A stretch of DNA of 64,000 bases from Euzebya sp. (GTDB lineage Bacteria; Actinomycetota; Nitriliruptoria; Euzebyales; Euzebyaceae): assembly GCF_964222135.1 (NCBI RefSeq), contig NZ_CAXQBR010000094.1, positions 1-64,000 of the forward strand. Reading direction: 5' to 3'. This document shows, one piece after another, positions 7,723 through 15,895 of the stretch (position 1 is the first letter of the stretch; each line of letters opens with the position of its first letter). The position numbers were made by a program, and so were the translations under genes. Below the pieces are notes generated by a model that was not told the DNA's origin, ran no database searches, and saw only the letters and a program-made list of their open reading frames with translations.

Positions 7723-7781
7723 ATCCTACACCGAATCTGTAGGTTGAATGGCCCGATAACTAAACCGAAACTTTAGTTTCG
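7723..7781 (-). promoter_or_regulatory. abiE promoter with two inverted repeats
   Basis: Two perfect inverted repeats lie between hsdR and abiEi. CCTACA-N7-TGTAGG spans 7725-7743, and CGAAACT-TT-AGTTTCG spans 7766-7781. The first overlaps the TAGGAT -10 box (7723-7728 on the minus strand). The area is strikingly AT-rich for this genome. Known AbiEi antitoxins bind two inverted repeats at their promoter, so this is the likely autorepression site. The second repeat could also terminate hsdR transcription. Confidence 0.6.
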
Positions 7782-7785
7782 TGCG

Positions 7786-10140
7786 CTACGCCGCGTAGAG
7801 CTGGTCGTGGAGCTCCGATATGGCTGAGCGGAGCGCATCAACGCCTCCGAACCGGTTGGCGAGTTCCACAGGCGATCCGAGGTCAGCCAACGGCGGTACG
7901 CGGAGGGCGGCGGGGGTCAGTTCGTCCGGCCCGTGTTCGGCGTACTTGTCCAGCAGGGCGTCGAGGACCATCCGCGCGTCGGCGCTGAACCGTTCGAAGA
8001 ACGCTGCCCGCTCGGCTCGCACGCGGCGGACCCGGTCGTGGCGCGACTCGAGCGGTTCGTTCCAGGCGAGGTGGACCAGCACGTCCAGTGGGTCCGCGTC
8101 GTGCAGCCCGGTCTGCTCTCTGGCCTCTGCGAGATCGATCCCCCGCTCGGCGAGCGCGTCGATGATCGTCCTCCGGGTTGCTCCTTCGCCCCATCTGGCG
8201 CGGAGCTCCGCGGCGGTGGGCGCGAGGTCGCGGATCGCGTCGACGAGGAAGGTCCGGTACTCGACCAGCTTCGGGCGTCGGGTGGAGGGGTCAAGCCTGA
8301 AGACACCCTCCGCGACGACCCAGACCGGCTCGTCATCGACGTAGTACTTCCGGACGTCGTCCTGGGTGTCCAGATCGCCCTCCTCGGTCTCGTGTGGACC
8401 GTCCTCTACGGGAGGTTCGTGCACCTCGTCGACTTGGTTGACGACCTGGCCGGTCTCGTCGATCTCCTCATCGGTCTCGACCAGCGGCGGTCCGTCGAAC
8501 TCGGGGTCCTCGAAGAGGCGAGTCGCACCGCAGTAGTCGATGATCTCGAACTGCCACTTGTCGGTGTCGGGGTCCAACCGGGTGCCCCGTCCGATGATCT
8601 GCTTGAACAGGGCGATCGACCCGATGGGGCGGAACAACACGATGTTGCGGACCGACGGGATGTCGACGCCGGTGGAGAGCAGTTGGGACGTCGTGGCGAT
8701 GGTCGGGGAGCGTCGTTCCGGGTCCCGGAACTCGTCGAGCAGTCGGCCCGCCTCGTACTCCGCGGAGACGATCCGGACGACGTAGTCGGGGTCGGCGGAC
8801 GTCAGGTCCGCGTTCGCGTTGTGCAACGCACGCCGCATGGCGTCTGCGTGATCGGAGTTGACGCAGAAGATGATGGTCTTCGCATGCCGGCCCGTGCGAC
8901 GGAGGTGTGCGGTCAGGTGGTTCGCGGCCGTCTCGGTGCGTGACAACAGGGCGACGACCCGCTCGAACTGCGCGGTCTCGTAGAGCCGGTCGGGGATCTC
9001 GTGGCCGAACAGGTCCAGCTCCCCCTCTTCGGGGGCGAACCCGAACGCATCGGCGCTCAGGACCACCCTGCGCACGGTGTAGGGCGCCAGGAACCCATCC
9101 TCGATGCCCTGGGCGAGGGAGTACTCGAAGATCGGGGGCCCGAAGTGGCGGTACGTGTCGGCGTCGGTGCTCACAACCGGCGTGGCCGTGAGCCCGATCT
9201 GCGTGGCCGGGCCGAAGTACTCGAGGATCTGGCGCCATGTCGAGCTGTCGGTCGAGCTGCCGCGATGGCACTCGTCGACGATGACCGCGTCGAAGTAGTC
9301 CGGTGGGTACTGCCTGAACCATGCGTCCTCGCCCACGCCGAGGTTCTGGTACAGCCCGAAGTAGATGTCCCGCCCGGTCTTCATCTCACCGGCGAACTTG
9401 TGGATGGCGTGCTCGCCGAAGACCGGGACGAACTCCCGCTGACGGGGCTGGTCGATCAAGATGTTCCGGTCCGCCAGGTAGAGGATGCGCGGCGGTCGGT
9501 CCGCGACCCACCCGGTGCGCTGCAGCTTCCAGGCGATCTGCATCGCCAGGAAGGACTTGCCGGTGCCCGTGGCCATGACGACGAGCAGACGCTCCTCACC
9601 AGCCAGGACCCGCTCGACGGTGCGGTTGATGGCGGTTCGCTGGTAGTAGCGCGGAGCCTTCACACGGCCATCGGAGAGACGGAGGTCACGGTTGAACGGC
9701 TCGGTGTACGCCCGACGGGTGACGGGGGTGAGTCCCTTGCCGGACGTGAAGTGCTCCCATGCCTCCTCTGGGGTGGGGAAGGGGGCGTTGAACTCCTCGG
9801 TGCCGCCCGCGATGTCGACCCGGACGGTCACGGTGCCGTTGGATGCGTAGGCGAGTGGGAGGTCCAGAAGTCGCGCGTAGACCTTGGCCTGGCCGATGCC
9901 GTCGGCGGTGCTGCGCGCGCTGCGCTTGGCTTCGACGACGGCGACGGGGACGCCAGCGACGAGGAGGACGTAGTCCGCTCGCAAGGGCCGGTCACGTCGA
10001 TGCCGGCCGCCCAACGGCAGGATCCGCCCGTCCGTGATGCGGAACTCCTCGACGATGCCGTCGTCGTCCCAGCCGGCCGCGCGGAGGGCGGGGAGGATCA
10101 GCTCCCGACAGGTCTCGCTCTCCGTTGGGCCCACCCGCAC
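7786..10140 (-). CDS. hsdR: type I restriction enzyme endonuclease subunit HsdR
   Basis: The 784-residue motor and nuclease subunit is of EcoEI type. It has a PD-(D/E)xK nuclease (D56, then E70-A-K72), a superfamily-2 translocase with Walker A ATGTGKS (K195), DECH box at 289-292, TATP, and motif VI (IIGRGTRLD). An EcoEI_R-type C-terminal domain follows a strongly acidic linker. Translation probably begins at GTG 10140, six bases after a TACGAT -10 box, so the transcript is likely leaderless. It is separately promoted from abiE-hsdM-hsdS, allowing methylase to be made before or without the nuclease. Confidence 0.95.
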   Translation of the reverse strand: MRVGPTESETCRELILPALRAAGWDDDGIVEEFRITDGRILPLGGRHRRDRPLRADYVLLVAGVPVAVVEAKRSARSTADGIGQAKVYARLLDLPLAYASNGTVTVRVDIAGGTEEFNAPFPTPEEAWEHFTSGKGLTPVTRRAYTEPFNRDLRLSDGRVKAPRYYQRTAINRTVERVLAGEERLLVVMATGTGKSFLAMQIAWKLQRTGWVADRPPRILYLADRNILIDQPRQREFVPVFGEHAIHKFAGEMKTGRDIYFGLYQNLGVGEDAWFRQYPPDYFDAVIVDECHRGSSTDSSTWRQILEYFGPATQIGLTATPVVSTDADTYRHFGPPIFEYSLAQGIEDGFLAPYTVRRVVLSADAFGFAPEEGELDLFGHEIPDRLYETAQFERVVALLSRTETAANHLTAHLRRTGRHAKTIIFCVNSDHADAMRRALHNANADLTSADPDYVVRIVSAEYEAGRLLDEFRDPERRSPTIATTSQLLSTGVDIPSVRNIVLFRPIGSIALFKQIIGRGTRLDPDTDKWQFEIIDYCGATRLFEDPEFDGPPLVETDEEIDETGQVVNQVDEVHEPPVEDGPHETEEGDLDTQDDVRKYYVDDEPVWVVAEGVFRLDPSTRRPKLVEYRTFLVDAIRDLAPTAAELRARWGEGATRRTIIDALAERGIDLAEAREQTGLHDADPLDVLVHLAWNEPLESRHDRVRRVRAERAAFFERFSADARMVLDALLDKYAEHGPDELTPAALRVPPLADLGSPVELANRFGGVDALRSAISELHDQLYAA

Positions 10141-10185
10141 CGGTGAATCGTAGCCCAGGGTGCCGGCCGCCGAGGTCGACGACCG

Positions 10186-10833
10186 CTACGGCGCGAGCCG
10201 CTCGATGGTCCAGCCGTCCCCGTCGCGGGTGTAGCGGAAGCGGTCGTGGAGGCGGTCCGACCGGCCCTGCCACACCTCCACCGCGTCAGGGGTGATCGCG
10301 TAGCCGCCCCAGGACTCCGGGCGGGGGATGACCTCGACCCCCTCGAAGCGCCGGGCGGTCTCCTCGACGAGGAGCTCGAGGGCGCGGCGGTCGGGGAGGG
10401 GTCGGGACTGCGGTGAGGCGTGCGCGCCGATCTGGGCGCCCCGAGGACGGGTGGCGAAGTAGGCGTCGGACTCAGCCGTCGTGGCCCGCTCGACGGTCCC
10501 CCGCACCTCCACCTGCCGCTGCGGCGTCGCCCAGCGGAACAGGGCGGCGACGTGGGGGTTCGCCTCGATGTGGCGGGCCTTCCGCGAGTCGTAGTTGGTG
10601 AAGAACAGCAGCCGCCCGTCGACCACGCGGCGGAGCAGCACGGTCCGCAGGGCCGGTCTGCCGTCGGCGTCGACCGTCGCGAGCCCCATGGCCGTCGGCT
10701 CGACCAGCTGGTCGGAGGCGGCGGCGGTGTCGAGCCAGCGCTGCAGCTGGGCGACCGGGTCGGGGTCGAGGTCCTTGCGGCGCAGCGGCTGCCGGCCGTA
10801 GTCCATGCGGGCGGTGGTGGGTTCGTCTGCCAT
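10186..10833 (-). CDS. pdxH: pyridoxamine 5'-phosphate oxidase
   Basis: The 215-residue flavoprotein oxidises pyridoxine or pyridoxamine 5'-phosphate to pyridoxal 5'-phosphate with FMN and oxygen. Length and motifs are standard: MGLATVDADGRPALRTVLLR at the FMN site, FTNYDSRKARHIEANPHVALF-like core, then SPQSRPLPDR and the C-terminal RLHDRFRY that defines PdxH rather than general split-barrel proteins. It starts at ATG 10833, only ten bases from the ATG at 10843 on the other strand, so it shares a tight divergent promoter with the threonine-synthase-like gene, itself a PLP enzyme. Confidence 0.93.
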   Translation of the reverse strand: MADEPTTARMDYGRQPLRRKDLDPDPVAQLQRWLDTAAASDQLVEPTAMGLATVDADGRPALRTVLLRRVVDGRLLFFTNYDSRKARHIEANPHVAALFRWATPQRQVEVRGTVERATTAESDAYFATRPRGAQIGAHASPQSRPLPDRRALELLVEETARRFEGVEVIPRPESWGGYAITPDAVEVWQGRSDRLHDRFRYTRDGDGWTIERLAP

Positions 10834-10854
10834 CGAGTGCGTATGGTTCCCGAC

Positions 10855-12441
10855 GTGGAGTCATGCCTCACGTTCCTCGAGGGCTCGGCGACCCACGCCC
10901 GCTACGACGCCGACGTCCTGCAGACCCTCGACCCCGTCGACGGCGCGCCGCTGCTGGCGCGCTACGACCTCGAGCGCGCCGGTCGGACGATGACGCCGCG
11001 GGCGCTCGCCGAGCGGCACGGCCCCGGGATGTGGCGCTGGGGCGAGCTCCTGCCGATCCGCGACCGCCGGCACATCACCTACCTCGGGGAGGGGTCGACG
11101 CCCCTGCTCGGCGCCACCCGGATCGGGTCCGCGCTGGGCCTCGACGACCTGCTCGTCAAGGCGGAGGGGCTGAACCCCACCGGGGCCTTCAAGGCCCGCG
11201 GGATGGCCGCGGCGGTGTCACGAGCCCGTGAGCTCGGCGCCACCTCCCTGATCGTCCCGTCCGCCGGCAACGCCGGTGGGGCGCTGGCGGCCTACGGCGC
11301 CGCCGCCGGGCTGCCGGTGACCGTGGTGCTCCCGGCCGACTCCCCGCAGGTGAACGTCGTCGAGGCGCAGATGTGCGGCGCCCGCGTCGTGCTGGTGGAG
11401 GGGGTGATCAGCGACTGCGGCCAGGTCGCGCGGGCGATCGCGGCGCGGACCGGCGCCTTCGACGTCTCCACCCTCAAGGAGCCCTACCGGGTCGAGGGCA
11501 AGAAGACGATGGGCCTCGAGCTGGTCGAGCAGCTCAGCTGGGCGGTCCCCGACGTCATCGTCTACCCGACGGGCGGCGGCACCGGGCTGGTCGGCATGTG
11601 GAAGGCCTTCGACGAGCTCGAGGCGCTCGGGTTCATCGGGTCGGCCCGGCCGCGGATGGTCGCCGCGCAGGCGGAGGGGTGCGCGCCAATGGTGCGGGCG
11701 TTCGAGCGGGGTGACGAGACCGCTGAGCCGTGGGTCGACCCGCACACCCGGGCGAGCGGCCTGCGGGTCCCGAGCGCGGTCGGGGACCGGCTGATCCTCT
11801 CGGCGCTGCGCGAGTCCGGCGGCACCGCCGTCGCCGTCGGGGAGTCCGACATCGACGCGATCCAGCGGCTCGTCGGCCGGCGCGGCGGCGGGTACGTCTC
11901 GCCCGAGAGCGCGACCGCGTTCGCGGCGCGGGGGGCGGTGGCCGCCGACGGCTGGGTCAGCGCCAACGAGCGCGTGGTGGTCTTCGACTGCGGGATCGGC
12001 CACAAGTACCCGCCACCGCCACTCGAACCGCCGCCGCTCGTCCCGGCCGCCGCGCTGGCGGATCCCGACGCGCTCGCCGCGGCGGTCGCCCCGCTGACCG
12101 GCCCGGCCCGCCCGGAGCCGCGCGACGTGACGCCACCGCCCGCAGCGCAGTCACCCGCGCCGCGACGCACAGGGTCGCCACGCACAGAGCCGCCACGCCC
12201 AGACGGTCGCGACGCCCGTGGCCGCCAGACCGGCGGATCGGACGTCCTCGCGGACCTCCTCGCGCGCCGCCGCGCTGCGCGCCCGGAGACGGAGGACCGC
12301 ACCACGCGCTCGGACCGCGAGGACCGCGCCGCGCGCCCGGCGACGCCGGACCGCGGGTTGCGCCTGCCGCTCCCGCCGTTCCGCGAGATCGTCGTCCCCC
12401 CGCTCCCGACCCCACCCAGGAGGCCGTCGGACGATGGCTGA
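10855..12441 (+). CDS. threonine synthase-like PLP enzyme with long tail
   Basis: Residues 1-390 resemble threonine synthase (O-phosphohomoserine to threonine). The PLP lysine K113 sits in NPTGAFKARG, followed by SAGNAGGALAAYG and TGGGTGLVG for phosphate binding. In relatives the N-terminus is a zinc ribbon beginning LECSxCG; here it reads LEGSATH and LDPVD, so the cysteines are gone. After about residue 390 comes a roughly 130-residue proline/arginine-rich tail with no fold. TATGGT seven bases upstream supports a leaderless GTG 10855; ATG 10843 is the alternative. A second, standard thrC lies at 50949, so this copy may have another substrate. Confidence 0.8.
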   Translation: MESCLTFLEGSATHARYDADVLQTLDPVDGAPLLARYDLERAGRTMTPRALAERHGPGMWRWGELLPIRDRRHITYLGEGSTPLLGATRIGSALGLDDLLVKAEGLNPTGAFKARGMAAAVSRARELGATSLIVPSAGNAGGALAAYGAAAGLPVTVVLPADSPQVNVVEAQMCGARVVLVEGVISDCGQVARAIAARTGAFDVSTLKEPYRVEGKKTMGLELVEQLSWAVPDVIVYPTGGGTGLVGMWKAFDELEALGFIGSARPRMVAAQAEGCAPMVRAFERGDETAEPWVDPHTRASGLRVPSAVGDRLILSALRESGGTAVAVGESDIDAIQRLVGRRGGGYVSPESATAFAARGAVAADGWVSANERVVVFDCGIGHKYPPPPLEPPPLVPAAALADPDALAAAVAPLTGPARPEPRDVTPPPAAQSPAPRRTGSPRTEPPRPDGRDARGRQTGGSDVLADLLARRRAARPETEDRTTRSDREDRAARPATPDRGLRLPLPPFREIVVPPLPTPPRRPSDDG

Positions 12442-14164
12442 GCTGTCCCCCGACCTGCGGGCCCGCGCCGAGGCGTGGCTCGCCGAGGACCCCGACCCGG
12501 CGACGCGGGCGGAGCTGCAGGCGCTCCTCGACGCCGGGGACGCGGACGAGCTGGCGGATCGCTTCGACGAGCGGCTCGCGTTCGGGACCGCCGGGCTCCG
12601 GGGTCGCCTCGGCGCCGGCCCGAACCGGATGAACCGGGCCCTCGTCCGGCGGGTGACCGCGGGCCTCGCGGACCGGCTGGTCCACGGCGAGGACACCGCC
12701 GGGGGCGTGGTCGTCATCGGCCGGGACGCCCGACACGGCAGCGAGGCGTTCGCCGAGGACGCCACCAGGGTGCTGGCCGGGGCCGGCGTCGACGTGCTGG
12801 TCTTCGAGGACCCCGTGCCCACCCCGCTGGTGGCCTTCGCCGTCCGCCACCTGGGTGCCGCCGCCGGGATCGTGGTCACCGCCAGCCACAACCCGCCGGC
12901 CGACAACGGGTACAAGGTCTACCTGGCCGGCGGACGGCAGATCGTGCCGCCGGTCGACGCCGAGATCTCCGACGCCATCGACGCCGTCGGCCCCCTCGCC
13001 GACGTCGTGGTCGCCGACGCCGACGACCCGCGGATCCGCCCCGTGCCCGCGGAGGTCGAGATCGCCTACCGCGAGCAGGTGCTCGGCCTCGTCGACCCCG
13101 CCGGCCCCCGCGACCTCCGCATCGCCTACACGGCGCTGCACGGCGTCGCCGGGGATCTGGCCACGTCGATCCTCGCCTCCGCCGGGTTCGCCGCGGTGCA
13201 CCCGGTCCCCGAGCAGCACCAGCCCGATCCGGACTTCCCTACCGTCGCGTTCCCGAACCCCGAGGAGCCGGGCGCGATGGACGCCGTCATCGCGCTCGCC
13301 CGCCAGGTCGACGCCGATCTGATCCGGGCGAACGACCCGGACGGCGACCGCATCGCCGTCGCGATCCCGGACGGCGACGGCGGCTGGCGGATGCTGACCG
13401 GCGACGAGATCGGGGTGGTGCTGGCCGAGGACGTCCTCGCCCGCGGGGCCATGGCCGACGGCGCCGACCCGTGGGTCGCCACGACCGTCGTGTCCTCGTC
13501 GCTGCTGGCCGACGTGGCCGCGCACCACGGCGCGGGCTACGTCGAGACCCTCACCGGGTTCAAGTGGCTGTCGCAGCAGGCGGAGCGGATCGCGGACGAC
13601 GGCGGGCGCGTCGTCCTCAGCTACGAGCAGGCGCTCGGCGTCTCGATCGGCGACGTCGTCCGCGACAAGGACGGGATCTCCGCCGCGCTGGCCGTCGCCG
13701 ACCTCGCCGCCCGCCTCCGGGGAGCGGGCCGGGGTCTCGACGGCCTGCTGGACGACCTGGCCCGCCGCCACGGCGCGCACGTGACCCTCGGCCGCTCGGT
13801 CCTGCTCGACGACACCGGCGAGGGCGACCTGGGGGCCGAGGCGCTGCAGCGCCTGCGCGACACCCCGCCCCGCGACCTCGGAGGGTCCGAGGTGACCGAG
13901 GTGTGGGACCACGACGCCGGCGTCGTCACCCACGTCGACGGGGCGATCGACCAGATCGACCTGCCCGCCCAGGACCTGATGCGGTTCGTCGCCGCCGACG
14001 GCACGCGCGTCATGGTGCGGCCGAGCGGGACCGAGCCGAAGCTCAAGTTCTACGGCGAGGCGGTGGTGGCCGCCGACCAGGACCCCGACGTCGCACGCGA
14101 GCGCGCGGCCGAGCGGGTCGACGCCGTCCTGACGGCGTTCATGGACCACGCGCTCGCCCGGTGA
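12434..14164 (+). CDS. phosphoglucomutase/phosphomannomutase-family enzyme
   Basis: The 576-residue alpha-D-phosphohexomutase interconverts sugar 1- and 6-phosphates, feeding cell wall precursors and glycogen. The four family signatures are visible: [18 protein letters not shown], the phosphoserine loop TASHNPP (S151), the metal loop DPDGDRI, and the C-terminal phosphate site RPSGTEPKLKFY. ATG 12434 overlaps the preceding stop by eight bases, and its own TGA overlaps the GTG of the next gene, so the three genes form one transcription unit. Length fits the PgmB-type actinobacterial enzymes. Whether glucose or mannose phosphate is preferred cannot be told. Confidence 0.9.
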   Translation: MAELSPDLRARAEAWLAEDPDPATRAELQALLDAGDADELADRFDERLAFGTAGLRGRLGAGPNRMNRALVRRVTAGLADRLVHGEDTAGGVVVIGRDARHGSEAFAEDATRVLAGAGVDVLVFEDPVPTPLVAFAVRHLGAAAGIVVTASHNPPADNGYKVYLAGGRQIVPPVDAEISDAIDAVGPLADVVVADADDPRIRPVPAEVEIAYREQVLGLVDPAGPRDLRIAYTALHGVAGDLATSILASAGFAAVHPVPEQHQPDPDFPTVAFPNPEEPGAMDAVIALARQVDADLIRANDPDGDRIAVAIPDGDGGWRMLTGDEIGVVLAEDVLARGAMADGADPWVATTVVSSSLLADVAAHHGAGYVETLTGFKWLSQQAERIADDGGRVVLSYEQALGVSIGDVVRDKDGISAALAVADLAARLRGAGRGLDGLLDDLARRHGAHVTLGRSVLLDDTGEGDLGAEALQRLRDTPPRDLGGSEVTEVWDHDAGVVTHVDGAIDQIDLPAQDLMRFVAADGTRVMVRPSGTEPKLKFYGEAVVAADQDPDVARERAAERVDAVLTAFMDHALAR

Positions 14165-15774
14165 GGGGGCCGGGCATCCCGCCGGTCGCGGCACGGGGGG
14201 CGGTCGCGTCCGTCGTGGTCGTCCTGGCTGTCGCCCTCGGGGTGGCCGGGCTCCAGGCCGGGCCCGTGGTGGCGTCGACCGCCCGCAGCCCGATCGGGCC
14301 GGTGTGGCAGGACGAGGCCGGCGCCGGCGGGCCGCTGGACGCTGGTGGCTCCGCACCGACCTGGGCGGTGGCCGGCTGCGTGCAGGACGCGCAGTCCGAC
14401 GTCGTCGACCTGCCGGCGCGCACCCCGGCCGACGTCCCCCGCGCCGACATCACCCGGTTCTGCGTCGACCACGCCGAGTCGGGGCTGTCGGTCTCCATGG
14501 CCGTGCGGGTGCCGACCGACCCGACGCGGGACCCGGTGTGGGAGTCGGTCGGCGCCGCCGTCGCGTTCGGGTACGAGACGACGGGAGGGCACCGGCGGGT
14601 GATCAACCTGCTTCGCCCGGGCAGCGAACCGCGCTTCGAGTACCACGTCCTCGAACCCGGCGCGGATCCGGTCGGCATCTGCAGTGGCGCGGCGTCGGTC
14701 GACGACGGCACGTACCGGGCCACCATCCCTGCGGACTGCCTCGACGCGCCCGAGGTCATCGAGATCGGCGCGCAGATGTTCTACGACATGTCCGACGGCC
14801 CGGAGTCCGGGGCGTTCGACGCCGCGCCCGGCGACGGTGGGTTCGTCGCCGTGCCCCGGACCGCACCAGCGGGCGCCGCGCGGGCGACCCGGCTGGCCGG
14901 CCCGACCCGGGTGGAGACCGCGATCGCGACCGCCCAAGCGCTCTACGCCGACGGGACGGCGGGCGCAGTCGTGCTGGCACGGGCCGACGCCTTCCCCGAC
15001 GCGCTGGTCGCCGCCCCGCTGGCCGCGGCGCTCGACGCGCCGGTCCTGCTCACGCCGAGGGAGTCCCTCAGCCCCGCCGTGGGCGAGGAGATCCGTCGCC
15101 TGGTCGGCGAGCGAGGCGACGTGGTGCTCCTCGGCGGCGTCGCCGCGCTCGCGCCCGCGGTCGAGGACGCCCTGACGGCCGCCGGTCACACCACCACGCG
15201 CCTGGCCGGTGCGAGCCGGTACGACACCGCGGTCGCCGCCGCGCGGGCGGCCGGGCCCCTCCCCCGCACGGTGGTGCTCGCCGGCGGCGCGGACTTCCCC
15301 GACGCCCTGCTGGCGGGAGCCGCCGCACCCGCCGTCGAAGGCGTGGCGCTGCTGGTCGACCCCGCCGGCGTGCCCGAGGTCGTGGAGGAGTACCTGGCGG
15401 AGGTGCCGGACGCCGACGTCATCGTCGTGGGCGACGTGGCACGCCGTGTCGTGGCGGACGCCGACGGGACCGCCGCCGCCCTCAACCCCTCGGCCACCTC
15501 CGTGGCCCTGCTGGACCTGTACGCCGACGAATCAGAGGTGGTCCTCGCGAGCGTCGAGGACTTCCCCGACGGCCTGGCCGGCGGCGCCTACGCGGCGATC
15601 CGCGGCGTCCCGCTCCTGCTGACCCCCGCAGAGGTCCTCGAGACCAGTGTCCGCGACGCCCTCGCCGAGCGGGGGCCCTACCAGCGGATCACCGTGATGG
15701 GCGGCCCCGACGCGGTGTCCGACACCGTCGCCGGTCAGGCCGCCGCGCACCTGGTGCCGCGCACCGCGCCGTAG
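14161..15774 (+). CDS. secreted protein with three CWB2 repeats (A)
   Basis: The 537-residue protein begins with a hydrophobic signal segment (VASVVVVLAVALGVAGLQAG). A domain of about 170 residues with four cysteines follows (AGCVQD, FCVDH, ICSGA, ADC), and then three CWB2 repeats. Two start with RLAGPTRVETA and RLAGASRYDTA, and all carry FPDAL/FPDGL and a late GG-V-A/GGPDAVS motif. CWB2 repeats anchor proteins to cell wall polymers. GTG 14161 overlaps the pgm stop by four bases. Two paralogues (17728 and 61033) share the unknown N-terminal domain. No enzymatic domain is seen. Confidence 0.85.
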   Translation: MRGPGIPPVAARGAVASVVVVLAVALGVAGLQAGPVVASTARSPIGPVWQDEAGAGGPLDAGGSAPTWAVAGCVQDAQSDVVDLPARTPADVPRADITRFCVDHAESGLSVSMAVRVPTDPTRDPVWESVGAAVAFGYETTGGHRRVINLLRPGSEPRFEYHVLEPGADPVGICSGAASVDDGTYRATIPADCLDAPEVIEIGAQMFYDMSDGPESGAFDAAPGDGGFVAVPRTAPAGAARATRLAGPTRVETAIATAQALYADGTAGAVVLARADAFPDALVAAPLAAALDAPVLLTPRESLSPAVGEEIRRLVGERGDVVLLGGVAALAPAVEDALTAAGHTTTRLAGASRYDTAVAAARAAGPLPRTVVLAGGADFPDALLAGAAAPAVEGVALLVDPAGVPEVVEEYLAEVPDADVIVVGDVARRVVADADGTAAALNPSATSVALLDLYADESEVVLASVEDFPDGLAGGAYAAIRGVPLLLTPAEVLETSVRDALAERGPYQRITVMGGPDAVSDTVAGQAAAHLVPRTAP

Positions 15775-15802
15775 CAGGGCCCCGGGGGACGCGCTGGTCG
15801 CC

Positions 15803-15882
15803 CGTCGTGCGCCCGTGGGTCGATGGCGGGGGGTTGGGAGGGGGGTCGGCCACCGTCGTGCGCCCGTGGGTCGATGGCGGGG
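15803..15882. repeat. 51-bp-period repeat, two units
   Basis: Two identical 29-base words, starting CGTCGTGCGCCCGTG and ending GATGGCGGGG, lie at 15803-15831 and 15854-15882, 51 bp apart, between a CWB2 gene and the 3' end of hppD. A related array with the same 51-bp period lies at 46164. The genes on either side converge, so the region may also act in termination. Confidence 0.7.
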
Positions 15883-15895
15883 CCGCTCCGACGGT

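Noticed and set aside
11957-14356. 800-codon minus-strand frame opposite the phosphohexomutase gene
   Set aside because: Low-complexity Gly/Arg/Asp composition, no start signal and no family motif; it mirrors the codon pattern of the plus-strand gene.
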